A DNA stretch of 32,469 nucleotides from Nitriliruptorales bacterium (GTDB lineage Bacteria; Actinomycetota; Nitriliruptoria; Euzebyales; Egibacteraceae), in assembly GCA_009379795.1 (NCBI GenBank), contig WHTC01000010.1, positions 1 through 32,469 on the forward strand. Reading direction: 5' to 3'. Positions 16,197 through 25,300 of the stretch are shown here, one piece after another. The notes under the pieces were generated by a model. The model saw only the letters and a list, made by a program, of their open reading frames with translations, was not told the origin of the DNA and did not search any database. Positions within the stretch are counted from its first letter, which is position 1, and the number at the start of each line of letters is the position of its first letter. Both the position numbers and the translations under genes were made by a program.

Positions 16197-16320
16197 GGTT
16201 GAGCAAATGGGTCGGAAGGGTCAGACGGGAGCCTGACCAGCGCATCCGGCTCGCACGCACCTGCCGGGTCTGCCGGAGTCCGTGGCACACCGCGTTCGCA
16301 CGAACTTGAAGGAGCGCACC

Positions 16321-17499
16321 GTGGCAGCACCTCAGAACTATCTTGCGGTCATCAAGGTCGTGGGCATCGGCGGCGGTGGCCTCAACGCCGTCAATCGCAT
16401 GATCGAAGGTGACCTCAAGGGCGTCGAATTCATCGCGATCAACACGGATGCTCAGGCATTGTTGATGTCTGATGCTGATGTCAAGCTTGACGTCGGCCGG
16501 GAGTTGACACGCGGACTCGGTGCCGGCAGCAACCCTGAAGTAGGCCGTAAAGCCGCCGAGGAGCACCGTGACGAGATCGAAGAGGTGCTCAAGGGCGCCG
16601 ACATGGTGTTCGTGACCGCCGGTGAGGGGGGCGGTACGGGCACCGGTGGGGCACCCGTCGTGGCCGAGGTCGCCAAGAGCATCGGCGCGCTCACCATCGG
16701 GGTGGTGACCCGTCCGTTCACGTTCGAGGGCCGCCGCCGTGGCATGCAGGCCGAGAAGGGCATCGAGAGGCTGCGGGAGGCGGTGGACACCCTCATCGTG
16801 ATCCCCAACGATCGTCTGCTGGAGATCTCCGACGAGGAGACCTCGGTGTTGCAGGCGTTCAAGTTGGCCGACAACGTGCTGCTGCAGGGGGTGCAGGGCA
16901 TCACGGATCTGATCACGACGCCCGGGTTGATCAACACCGACTTCGCCGACGTCTCGACGGTCATGCGCGATGCCGGCAGCGCGTTGATGGGCATCGGCAA
17001 GGCGCGCGGGGAGAATCGGGCACTGGAGGCGGCCCGCATGGCCATCTCCTCGCCGCTGCTGGAGGCCTCGATCGACGGGGCCCGGGGGGTGATCCTGGCC
17101 ATCGCGGGCGGCAGCGACCTCGGCCTGCACGAGGTCAACGAGGCTGCCGAGATCATCGCCGACGCCGCGGATATCGACGCCAACATCATTTTTGGCGCGG
17201 TGATCGACGACGGGTTGGGCGACGAGGTCAAGGTGACGGTGATCGCCGCCGGCTTCACGAATGCCGAGGTTGCCGGCGTGGCCGCGTCGGGAACGCTGCG
17301 CCCCGTAGAACGCAACGAACCGGCGCGGGCCACCCCACCGCCCCCGGCCAACCCGGCGCCCCCGACCGCTCCCGACCCGGTGCTGCGACCGGTCGCTCGT
17401 GAGCAGCCGCCGCCGGCACGACGCGAGCAGCCGGCGCGCAGGCCCGAGCGGGTTCCCAGGGAGGACGACCTGGACATCCCCTCGTTCCTCAAGCGATGA
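16321..17499 (+). CDS. ftsZ: Cell division GTPase FtsZ
   Basis: Tubulin-like GTPase that forms the Z ring. The 392-residue product starts [20 protein letters not shown], carries the tubulin signature GGGTGTG at 103-109, and has the T7 synergy loop NTDFADV (family consensus NLDFADV). It ends with a Pro-rich linker and the conserved tail [11 protein letters not shown], which binds SepF. GTG 16321 is chosen over the upstream GTG 16282 because AAGGAG (16309-16314) is six bases before it and the protein then begins as in other actinobacteria. It overlaps pgeF by four bases (ATGA). Expression probably uses its own promoters in the 457-bp gap. Confidence 0.98.
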   Translation: MAAPQNYLAVIKVVGIGGGGLNAVNRMIEGDLKGVEFIAINTDAQALLMSDADVKLDVGRELTRGLGAGSNPEVGRKAAEEHRDEIEEVLKGADMVFVTAGEGGGTGTGGAPVVAEVAKSIGALTIGVVTRPFTFEGRRRGMQAEKGIERLREAVDTLIVIPNDRLLEISDEETSVLQAFKLADNVLLQGVQGITDLITTPGLINTDFADVSTVMRDAGSALMGIGKARGENRALEAARMAISSPLLEASIDGARGVILAIAGGSDLGLHEVNEAAEIIADAADIDANIIFGAVIDDGLGDEVKVTVIAAGFTNAEVAGVAASGTLRPVERNEPARATPPPPANPAPPTAPDPVLRPVAREQPPPARREQPARRPERVPREDDLDIPSFLKR

Positions 17500-18398
17500 A
17501 GGTTTCTGTGCCCGTGCCCGTGCCCGCGCCGCTGGCGGTCGCCGTGCCCGAGGACGGCTCCGCCCGTCTGGCGTTCTCCCGGGCGCCGCCCGAGGGTCTG
17601 CGGGCCGCGGGCGTGGCAGGGGCGGACGAGGTCGGCAACGGGAGCGTGTCACTGGTGGTCGGTGTCGATCCCGCCTACCCCAACGCGCCGCTGGCGGCTC
17701 GATCCCGGCTGACGGCCAAGGTCGGTCTGCGGGCCGACCAGGCGGTCTATGCGGCCCAGCCGCACGGCTGTGGTGTCGCGGTCGTGGGGCGTGCGGACCG
17801 GGGGCGCGGTGCGCTGGACCATGCCGACGCGGTCCCCGGAGTGGACGCGCTCGTGACCACCGAAGTCGGCGTGGGCCTGGTGGTGCTGGCCGCGGACTGC
17901 GTGCCCCTGCTGTTGGTCGATCCCGGCCGGGCCGTCGCCGCCGCTCACGCCGGGCGGCGCGGCCTGGTGGCGGGCATCGTTCCGGCCACGCTGGAGGTCC
18001 TGGCCAGGGAGACGGCGTCGCTGGGGGGCGGGGACTGCTCGCGGGTGGTGGGCGTCATCGGCCCGGCGATCGGCGGCTGCTGCTACGAGTTGCCCGAGGG
18101 GATCGCCGACGAGGTGGCCGCCGCCCATCCAGAGGCCCGGGGCACCACCACCTGGGGGACCCCATCGGTGGATGTGGCGGCCGGCGTGGTCGCCCAACTG
18201 CGCGCGGCCGGTATCGCGCGGATTCAGCGCGTTGGAACTTGTACGGTTTGTGATGGTTATAGATGGTTCAGTGCTCGCGCAAGCGCATCGACTACACTTC
18301 GTCGCTCCGCATCGACCGGTCGACACGCGGGGATTGTTTGTCGCATCGGCCTGCCCGTGCCCAACCAGAGGTTCGCGTCCGCACGACATTCACCATGA
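17496..18398 (+). CDS. pgeF: Laccase-domain peptidoglycan editing factor PgeF (YfiH family)
   Basis: Family members are Cu/Zn-type laccase-fold proteins that remove misincorporated L-Ser from UDP-MurNAc peptides, and they also show purine nucleoside activity in some studies. The expected metal-ligand regions are present: [19 protein letters not shown] and AAHAGRRG, followed by [14 protein letters not shown] and the C-terminal [11 protein letters not shown] and TGRHAGIV. At 300 residues it is longer than usual (about 240-260). The excess is an insertion between WFS and TGRHAGIV plus about 20 residues after it. This 3' segment (18230-18395) has lower GC and unusual codon use. It overlaps ftsZ and yggS by four bases each. 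Confidence 0.88.
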   Translation: MKVSVPVPVPAPLAVAVPEDGSARLAFSRAPPEGLRAAGVAGADEVGNGSVSLVVGVDPAYPNAPLAARSRLTAKVGLRADQAVYAAQPHGCGVAVVGRADRGRGALDHADAVPGVDALVTTEVGVGLVVLAADCVPLLLVDPGRAVAAAHAGRRGLVAGIVPATLEVLARETASLGGGDCSRVVGVIGPAIGGCCYELPEGIADEVAAAHPEARGTTTWGTPSVDVAAGVVAQLRAAGIARIQRVGTCTVCDGYRWFSARASASTTLRRSASTGRHAGIVCRIGLPVPNQRFASARHSP

Positions 18399-19174
18399 TG
18401 GCCGCCCGCACTCACGCTGAGCCGGCGCCCACGTCCCTCGGGGGCGGGGAGCCGGAGCCGGCGATCCCTGTTTCGGGTGGTCGCGTCACCGCTGACGAGG
18501 TTCCGGAACGTCTCGCCGCGGTGCGGCGGCGCATCGCTGCCGCTGCCGAGCGAGTGCTGCGGGATCCTGACGAGATCCGGATGGTGGCCGTGACCAAGAT
18601 GGTCGCCCCGGAGATGATCGTGGCCGCGCAGCGGGCGGGCCAGATCGACTTCGGCGAGAACCGCGCGCAGGAGTTCCGCCGCAAGCTCGCCGTGATCGAG
18701 CCGCCGGTGGCGTGGCACTTCGTCGGCCGCGTGCAGCGCAACAAGGTCGCCGACGTGACCGGGTTGGCGCAGCTCATCCACTCCGTTGATCGACTGGAAC
18801 TGGCAGAGGCCCTGGCGGCGCGTGCGCAGCGGGACGGGCTCCGGCAACGCATCCTGGTGCAAGTGAACACCGGTCTGGATCCTGCCAAGGCCGGGGTCGT
18901 GCCAGAGGAGGCGCCTGCGCTGATCGAGCGGGTGCGGGAGCTCAGCGGGCTGGCCTGTGAGGGCCTCATGACCGTGCCGCCCCTGGCGGCGGATCCCCGG
19001 CCGCTTTTCGCACGCCTGCGCGCGCTTCGCGACACGCTGCGCTCACGCTTCCCCGAGATCCAGCAGCTCTCCATGGGTATGTCCGGTGATTTCGAGGTGG
19101 CGATCGAGGAGGGCTCCACGATCGTGCGCCTCGGCGAAGCCCTGTTCGGCCCGCGTCCGTTGAAACCCGCGTAG
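18395..19174 (+). CDS. PLP homeostasis protein YggS/YlmE family
   Basis: A 259-residue alanine-racemase-fold protein binding pyridoxal phosphate, thought to maintain the PLP pool. Visible are the PLP lysine in MVAVTK (K68), FGENRAQEFRRKL, WHFVGRVQRNKV, SVDRLELAEAL, VQVNTGLDPAKAGV and LSMGMSGDFEVAIEEGSTIV. ATG 18395 is preferred: it gives the ATGA overlap with pgeF, while the open frame upstream lies in pgeF. The N terminus has about 30 extra residues that look unstructured. The gene sits between pgeF and sepF as in most actinobacteria and firmicutes. Confidence 0.94.
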   Translation: MMAARTHAEPAPTSLGGGEPEPAIPVSGGRVTADEVPERLAAVRRRIAAAAERVLRDPDEIRMVAVTKMVAPEMIVAAQRAGQIDFGENRAQEFRRKLAVIEPPVAWHFVGRVQRNKVADVTGLAQLIHSVDRLELAEALAARAQRDGLRQRILVQVNTGLDPAKAGVVPEEAPALIERVRELSGLACEGLMTVPPLAADPRPLFARLRALRDTLRSRFPEIQQLSMGMSGDFEVAIEEGSTIVRLGEALFGPRPLKPA

Positions 19175-19194
19175 AACGCACACCAGGAGCAGCG

Positions 19195-19722
19195 ATGGCG
19201 ACGATGTGGAAGCGGATGGGGACCTTCCTCGGTCTGGTCGAGGACTACGAGGATGACTACGCCGATGTCCCGGACGAGCGCTCGCGGGTGCCCGATCGGG
19301 GCGGCCAGGAGATGGTGCCGATGCGCGCCGAGTCGTCCAACGTGCGGCGCATCCCCACGGCTCGATCCAGCGAGTCCGCCGAGCGAACACCCGCTCCGCC
19401 ACCCGGCGCGACCCGCACGACGGGGCTGTCGCAGCCGACATCAGGGCAAAAAGTTCATTTGACAGAACCATCGACGTTCAACGACGTCGAGGAGATTGGG
19501 GAGAACTTCCGCAGCGGCATTCCCGTGATCATGAACCTCGCCGGCGCCAGCGAGGGCGTCGCCAAACGCCTGCTGGACTTCGCCTCCGGCCTGATCTTCG
19601 GTCTGGACGGGCGCATCGAGCGGGTGGGGGATCGGGTGTTCCTGCTCACCCCGCGCGGCGTCGACGTCTCCACCGAGGAGCGGCGCCGGTTGTCGGAACG
19701 CGGCTTCTTCAATCAGGCCTGA
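19195..19722 (+). CDS. sepF: Cell division protein SepF
   Basis: SepF bundles and tethers FtsZ to the membrane, and in FtsA-less actinobacteria it is the main anchor. The 175-residue protein has an N-terminal amphipathic segment (MWKRMGTFLGLVED), an acidic and Ser/Pro-rich linker to about residue 85, then the SepF domain. That domain contains FRSGIPVIMNLAGASEGVAK and LLDFASGLIFGLDG, and ends FLLTPRGVDVSTEE. AGGAG precedes the ATG. The absence of ftsA from this cluster agrees with SepF serving as anchor, which is inference from related species. Confidence 0.95.
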   Translation: MATMWKRMGTFLGLVEDYEDDYADVPDERSRVPDRGGQEMVPMRAESSNVRRIPTARSSESAERTPAPPPGATRTTGLSQPTSGQKVHLTEPSTFNDVEEIGENFRSGIPVIMNLAGASEGVAKRLLDFASGLIFGLDGRIERVGDRVFLLTPRGVDVSTEERRRLSERGFFNQA

Positions 19723-19724
19723 CC

Positions 19725-19994
19725 ATGCCTCTTCTCGTCATTGTCTGCTTCGCTTTGGATGTCTACTTCTTCATCCTGATCGCCCGGATCATCCTGTCCT
19801 GGATCACGCGCCTGCCCGAGCCGGTGCTGCCACTTGCCCGGGGCGTGCGTGCGGTCACCGACCCACTGCTGATTCCGCTGCGGAATCTCATCCCTCCGGT
19901 GAGATTCGGCCCCGGCGCCCTCGATCTGTCGCCGCTGGTGCTGTTCTTCGGGATCTCGCTGCTTCGCGGACTGATCTGTAGAGGGAGTCTCTGA
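19725..19994 (+). CDS. YggT family membrane protein
   Basis: An 89-residue protein with two hydrophobic helices, one at each end (VIVCFALDVYFFILIARIIL and LDLSPLVLFFGISLLRGLI). Between them is the family loop with WITRLPEPVLPLARGVRAVT and DPLLIPLRNLIPP. YggT proteins have no settled biochemical role and are found next to sepF and divIVA in Gram-positive bacteria. It starts two bases after the sepF stop and ends one base before the divIVA ATG, so the three genes are probably cotranscribed. Confidence 0.9.
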   Translation: MPLLVIVCFALDVYFFILIARIILSWITRLPEPVLPLARGVRAVTDPLLIPLRNLIPPVRFGPGALDLSPLVLFFGISLLRGLICRGSL

Positions 19995-19995
19995 G

Positions 19996-21648
19996 ATGCC
20001 ACTCTCAGCCAAGGACGTCGTCGACCGGCAGTTCAAGCAGAAGGTTCGCGGCTATGACCGCGAGGACGTCGACGCGTTCCTCGACGAGGTCGCTGACCGC
20101 ATGAACGCGCTCGCCCGGGAGCGAGACGTGTTCGCCGCGGAGTTGCGCAAGGCCCAGCAGGGGCCGGGAGCCGCCGAAGACGACGGACTGCTCAAGCGGA
20201 CGCTGCTTGCGGCACAGCGCACCTCGGACGCGATGATCGCCGACGCCCGGCGCAACGCGGAGGAGATCCTCTCCTCGGCGAAGCTGGAGGCGGAGCGCGT
20301 CGTCAACCACGCGAACACCGTCGCCGAGCCGATGGTGCGGGAGGCCCGCGAAGAGGCGGACCGGCTGCTGCGGGAGGCGCGCGAGCAGGCCGACGGGTTG
20401 GCGCAGGAGGCGCACGAGGAGGCCGAGCGTCTGGTGCGCGAAGCGCGCGCCGAGGCCGAGCCGATGGTGCGCGACGCCCGTGCGCAGTCCGATCGGCTGC
20501 TCGAGGAGGCCTATGGCGAGGCGGAACGGGTACGCGGCGAGGCAGTCCAAGAGGCCGAGCGGTTGCGCAACGACAGCCGTGCCGAGGCCGACCGCCTCGT
20601 CGGTGAGGCGCACGCCCGTGCCGAGCCGATGCTGCGGGAAGCTCGCGAGGAGGGCGAGCGGTTGGTGCGCGAAGCGCACGCCGAGGCCGACCGGCTGGTG
20701 CGCGAGGCGCAGCAGGAGGCGGAGCCGCTGCTGCAGCACACGCGGTCCGAGGCCGACCGTCTGCTGCGCGAGGCGCACGAGCGGGCGGACCACCTGGTCC
20801 CCGACGCGCAGGCAGAGGCGGACCGGCTGCTGCGGGAGGCGCGCAAGGAGGCCGACCGGCTCGTGCCCGAGGCTCGGGCGGAGGCCGAGCGGTTGCGCAA
20901 CGACAGCCGTACCGAGGCGGACCGGCTGCTCACCGAGAGCCTGGCCGAAGCCGAGCGGTTGCTCAGCGAGGCGCACACGGAGGCGGATCCGCTCGTGCCG
21001 GAGGCGCGCGCCGAGGCGGAGCAGTTAGTGCGTGAGGCGCGGGAGGAAGCCGAGCAACTGGTTCCCCCGGCGCGGGAGGAGGCCGAGCGGATCCGCACCC
21101 AGAGCCGGTCGGAGGCTGACCGGTTGCTGGCCGATGCGCGGGCCAAGGTCGAACGCACGATCGGGGAGGCCAAGCGGCAGGCCGCGGACCTGATGAGCTC
21201 CACGCGTAAGCAGCTCACCGAGGACCAGGAACGCACCCGCGTGGCGGCGGAGCAGGCGCGGCAGGCCATCGAGGAGTTGCGCCGGTTCCGCGCGGAGTAC
21301 CGGGATCGCGTGCGCGAGATCGTCGCCGAGCAGCTCAGTGCGCTGGACCGGGTGGGCGACCTTCCTGAGCTCCCAGCCATGCTCGACGGCATCGCGGAGT
21401 CGGTCAAGCCGGAGAACATGCCGGAGGCCGCATCCGTGCCGGACCGCGGCAACAGTCCGTGGACGGGGCAGGACAACTCCGGGAGCTCGGGAGGCGCCAC
21501 GCGGGAAGCGCCGGCGGGTGGGCGCCGCTACGACCGCCGCCCCGAGGCCGCCTCGGAGATGGCCCCCGTGCCGTCGCGCGAGAACGACCGGCGGGTGTTC
21601 CGCTTCGGCGAGGAGCGCCGAGGTGAGCGGGGCGACAACGGCGCGTAA
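19996..21648 (+). CDS. divIVA: DivIVA/Wag31-like polar scaffold with long hendecad coiled coil
   Basis: DivIVA binds negatively curved membrane and in actinobacteria organises polar growth. The N-terminal domain is canonical (MPLSAKDVVDRQFKQKVRGY followed by DREDVDAFLDEV). By alignment to Bacillus DivIVA, the membrane-contacting Arg (R18) is kept and the preceding Phe is Val. Residues 98-405 are 28 consecutive 11-residue units of the type EADRLLREARE with no phase slip. A second coiled coil follows (about 406-460), then an unstructured tail ending FRFGEERRGERGDNGA. At 550 residues it is much longer than most DivIVA proteins (about 160-400), because of the repeat array. GGGAG upstream supports ATG 19996. 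Confidence 0.92.
   Translation: MPLSAKDVVDRQFKQKVRGYDREDVDAFLDEVADRMNALARERDVFAAELRKAQQGPGAAEDDGLLKRTLLAAQRTSDAMIADARRNAEEILSSAKLEAERVVNHANTVAEPMVREAREEADRLLREAREQADGLAQEAHEEAERLVREARAEAEPMVRDARAQSDRLLEEAYGEAERVRGEAVQEAERLRNDSRAEADRLVGEAHARAEPMLREAREEGERLVREAHAEADRLVREAQQEAEPLLQHTRSEADRLLREAHERADHLVPDAQAEADRLLREARKEADRLVPEARAEAERLRNDSRTEADRLLTESLAEAERLLSEAHTEADPLVPEARAEAEQLVREAREEAEQLVPPAREEAERIRTQSRSEADRLLADARAKVERTIGEAKRQAADLMSSTRKQLTEDQERTRVAAEQARQAIEELRRFRAEYRDRVREIVAEQLSALDRVGDLPELPAMLDGIAESVKPENMPEAASVPDRGNSPWTGQDNSGSSGGATREAPAGGRRYDRRPEAASEMAPVPSRENDRRVFRFGEERRGERGDNGA
20287..21210 (+). repeat. 28-unit, 33-bp coding repeat array in divIVA
   Basis: Starting at residue 98, the sequence divides into 28 blocks of exactly 33 bp (924 nt). 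The consensus is EA(D/E)RL(V/L)REARE, with Glu/Arg/Ala positions strongly kept. Units 9-10 and 19-20 share an identical 30-bp stretch (20551-20580 and 20881-20910), 330 bp apart, which suggests block duplication. Several units carry Pro in place of Arg at position 4 or 7. Confidence 0.9.
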
Positions 21649-21658
21649 GCGGCGGCCG

Positions 21659-21713
21659 GCTCGGCCCGTCTGAACCCGGCGTGCCGCTTCCGCTCAACGC
21701 GAGCGGGCCGAGC
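21659..21713. terminator. possible bidirectional terminator between divIVA and the HExxH gene
   Basis: GCTCGGCCCG (21659-21668) and CGGGCCGAGC (21704-21713) are perfect 10-bp inverted arms separated by 35 nt, in the short gap where two genes converge. The right arm overlaps the last codons of the minus-strand gene. No T tract follows on either side, so factor-independent termination is uncertain. Confidence 0.4.
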
Positions 21714-22365
21714 GTGGCGCAGCTCGCAGCCCGTCCATGCCTCGCACGTGGGCCCGCCGGCCGCCCAGCCGGGCGGCCCGCTCCATGGGGTGACGAGCAT
21801 AGCCGTAGGCCAGCCACAGCGCCCCGTACAGAGGGGCGAACAAGGGACCCAATCGTTCAGCGTGGCGGACGTGCACCAGTTCATGCGCCAGTAGCGAGGG
21901 GTTGGGGTTGCCGCGCGCGATCACGACATGGCCGAGGGCGGTGGCCTGGAAGCCGCGGGTACGCAGCATCCAGCCGGACAGACCCTCCGCGCCGGGGAAC
22001 AGCACGACACCTTCCCGAATCCGCGGGCGAGCGCCGGACGCCATGCCAACGAGCAGTCCCGCCAGCGACATCGGCGACGCCCAGGCGTACGCCAGCACCC
22101 TGGCCGGAGTTGATCTCGGCGGATCGGGCACCCACCCGGCAAGGGCCTGGAACAGCGCGGGCTCTGATGGTGGACCCAGCACCTGGGCGTTCTCGACCGG
22201 TCCGGGCATCTGCCGCCCGGCCGTGGGCAGGGGATAGGGGGCGCCGGACAACTCGACGACCGCCCGTTCGGCTCGCCGCGCGCGCCAGTGGCGCCCCACG
22301 GCCAGGCTTGCCAGGGTCACCCCCATCAGCAGCGTGACCAGCCGGAACCGCCGCCGGCTTTTCAC
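21694..22365 (-). CDS. Membrane-associated HExxH protein, putative zinc metallopeptidase
   Basis: A 223-residue protein without a confident named family. It has an N-terminal membrane helix (about 8-24, FRLVTLLMGVTLASLAVG) and a second hydrophobic segment near residue 100. A zincin-like HELVH at 161-165 (H161, E162, H165) follows VVIARGNPNPSLLA, and then comes a hydrophobic GPLFAPLYGALWLAYGYA. The arrangement recalls a widespread group of short bacterial hypothetical proteins with HERVHVRQ-type motifs; a third zinc ligand cannot be identified by eye. GTG 22365 overlaps the ileS stop by four bases, so it is likely cotranscribed with ileS. Peptidase activity is inference only. Confidence 0.7.
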   Translation of the reverse strand: MKSRRRFRLVTLLMGVTLASLAVGRHWRARRAERAVVELSGAPYPLPTAGRQMPGPVENAQVLGPPSEPALFQALAGWVPDPPRSTPARVLAYAWASPMSLAGLLVGMASGARPRIREGVVLFPGAEGLSGWMLRTRGFQATALGHVVIARGNPNPSLLAHELVHVRHAERLGPLFAPLYGALWLAYGYARHPMERAARLGGRRAHVRGMDGLRAAPRSARSR

Positions 22366-25300
22366 GCCACCGCCTCCAGGCGCACGAGCGCCCGCGCGTC
22401 GTCGGTCAGTTCGATGATCTCGCTCCCGGGAGGCGCGCCCCGGGACCAGCGGCCCTGACGATCGAGGTCGATCTCAGTTCGCAGCTCCGCGGCCAGCACC
22501 TCGCGAGCGACGTACGACCCATGCCGCTCAAGCGCCTCCGCCAGGTCTCCAACGGCCTCGATGTGCAGCACCACCCGGTCCGACAGCGCGAAGCCCGCGC
22601 GCTTGCGCAGGTCGTTGATCGCGCGGATCAACTCTCGGGCCAATCCCTCCAGCCGCAGCGGCCGGTCGACGTCCAGGTCCAGGGCAACGCTGTAGGGGCC
22701 CTCCCTGGCGACCTGCCAGCCGATCGCGGGCACCTCCAGCACCTGCACCTGCTCCGTGGTGACCCGTACCGGCTCATCGTCCACGGTCACCGCGGCGCTG
22801 CCCCAGGCGGCCAGCGCCGCGGCCAGCGCGTCCGGGTCCGCATCCTCTATCGCTGCGGCCACCTTCGGCGTCAGCGGGCCGAACACCGGCCCGAGCGCCC
22901 GGAAGTCGGGCTTGAGCCGGAAGTTGACCAGCGAGGCCACCGAGTCGGGCAACTCGATGCTCTTGACGTTGAGCTCATCGGCGACGACCTCCTCGACGTC
23001 CGCCCAGTGGGGGTGATCCTCCGCGGGCAGGGTGATCAGCGCGGTGCGCAGGGGCTGGCGTCCGGCGATCCTCGCCTCCTGGCGGGCCCGCCGTCCCAGC
23101 TCGACGATACGCCGGGCCGCTGCCATCGTGGCCCGCAGCCGGTTGTCCGCGGCCGCCGGGTCGGGGGTGGGGAAGGCCAGCAGGTGCACGCTGTCTGGCG
23201 CCTGGGGCTCGACGTTGCGCACAAGGTTCTCGTACAACTCATCGGCCACGAAGGGCGTGAACGGGGCGAGCAGCGCCGCGACGGTGACCAGGCACTCATG
23301 CAGCGTGGCGAACGCGGCCTCGGTGTCGTGCGTGCTGACGTGCTCGGCGTCGGTCTTCCAAAAGCGGTTCCGGCTGCGGCGTACGTACCAGTTCGACAGG
23401 TCGTCGACGAAGCGCGCCAACTGGCGACCGGCTGTGATGGGGTCGAAGTCCTCCATGGCGGCGTCCACCACGCGCACGGTCTCGGCCAGTTCGGCCAGCA
23501 CCCAGCGGTCGATGATCGGCCGCTCGTCGGCCGGCGCGTTGCGCCGTGTGGGGTCATCGAGGTCGGGAGGGGTCCAGCCGTCGAGCCGCGCGTAGATGAC
23601 GAAGAAGCAGTAGGTGTTCCACAGGGTCAGCAGGAACTTACGCACCACCTCGCCGAGCGGGCCCTCGCCGACCCGGCGCGACTTCCAGGGAGAGCCGTCG
23701 GTCAGCAGCAGCCATCGCAGCGCGTCCGCGCCGCGGCTTTCGATCAGGGCCCACGGATCCAGCACATTGCCCAGAGACTTGGACATCTTGCGGCCGTCCG
23801 CGTCCACGATGTGGCCAAGGCACAGCACGCGCCGGTAGCTGCCGCGGTCGAACAGCAGCGTCGACACCGCCTGCAGCGAGTAGAACCAGCCGCGGGTCTG
23901 ATCGATCCCCTCGCAGATGTAGTCGGCGGGGAAGCGCTCGGTGAACGTCTCGTCGCTGCCAGGGGCGTAGGGGTAGCCGAACTGCGCGAAGGGCATCGAT
24001 CCGGAGTCGTACCAGGCGTCGATCACCTCGGGGACCCGCTCCCCGCTGCCGCGCCCGCCGCAGGCGGCGCAGTCGATGCGAATCTCGTCGACGTAGGGCC
24101 GGTGCGGGTCAAGGTCTGACAGATCCCTGCCGGCCAGGTGGCCCAACTCGGCGCGCGAGCCGACCGCGGTGACGGTGCCGCAGTCGCTGCAGCGCCACAG
24201 CGGCAGCGGGGTGCCCCAATAGCGCTCGCGCGACAGGGCCCAGTCCACGTTGTTGGCCAGCCAGTCGCCGTAGCGCCCGTCGCGGATGTGCTCCGGCCGC
24301 CAGTCGACCTCGGCGTTCTCCGACAGCAGGCGGTCGCGGATCTTGGTGGTGGCGATGTACCAGGAGGGCTTGGCGTAGTAGAGCAGCGGGGTGTTGCAGC
24401 GCCAGCAGAACGGATAGGTGTGCGTGTACTGCTCGGCGCGCAGCAGCAGTCCCCGCGCGCGCAGGTCCTCGACGATGCCGGTGTCGGCGGCCTTGACGAA
24501 CTGCCCGGCGAAGGGCGCCACGCGAGCGTCGAAGCGGCCTTCCAGATCCACGGGGTTGACGACCGGCAGGCCATGCGTCCGGGCCACGCGCATATCGTCC
24601 TCGCCGAAGGCGGGGGCGAGGTGGACGATACCGGTGCCCTCGGCGGTGGTGACGAAGTCGCCCACCGTGACGTAGCGCCAGTCGGGGTCGGCGCCATCGT
24701 CCACAGGCTCGGGGGTGACGAAGTCGAACGGCCCGCGGTAGTGCAGTCCCTCGAGCTCGGCGGGACGGACCTCGCGCAGCACCTGGGCCGTCTCGCCCAG
24801 GACCTCGGTGACCCGGTCGGAGGCCATCACCACCGGGAAGTCGTCCCCGGGCCCGCGCACCAGCACGTAGGGGATGCCGGGACCGATGGCCACGGCGGTG
24901 TTGGAGATCAGCGTCCAGGGCGTTGTCGTCCACACGAGCAGCGACGCGCCCTCGACCGCCAGCGGGCCTTCCCGCACGGGAAGGCGCACGTAGATGCTGG
25001 GATCGACGGTGGTGGCGTACCCCTGGGCGACCTCGTGGTCGGACAGCGCGGTGCCGCAGCGGGGGCAGTAGGGGACGACCCGGTGACCCTCATAGATCAG
25101 GTCGCTGGTCCACAGTTGCTTCAGGGACCACCAGACGCTTTCGACATAGGACGTCGACATCGTCCAATAGGCGTCGTCGGTGTCGACCCAGAAGCCGATG
25201 CGCTCGGTCAGCCGCTCCCACTGTTCGACGTAGCGGGTCACCGACTCGCGGCACCTGGCGTTGAACTCGGCGACTCCGTAATCCTCGATGTCCTGCTTGC

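Noticed and set aside
16043-16309. 88-codon plus-strand open frame in the ftsZ leader
   Set aside because: It runs through both ftsZ promoter candidates, has poor codon bias and lacks a Shine-Dalgarno.
22521-24119. 532-codon plus-strand open frame antisense to ileS
   Set aside because: Covers the ileS catalytic region in reverse; composition is that of a shadow frame.
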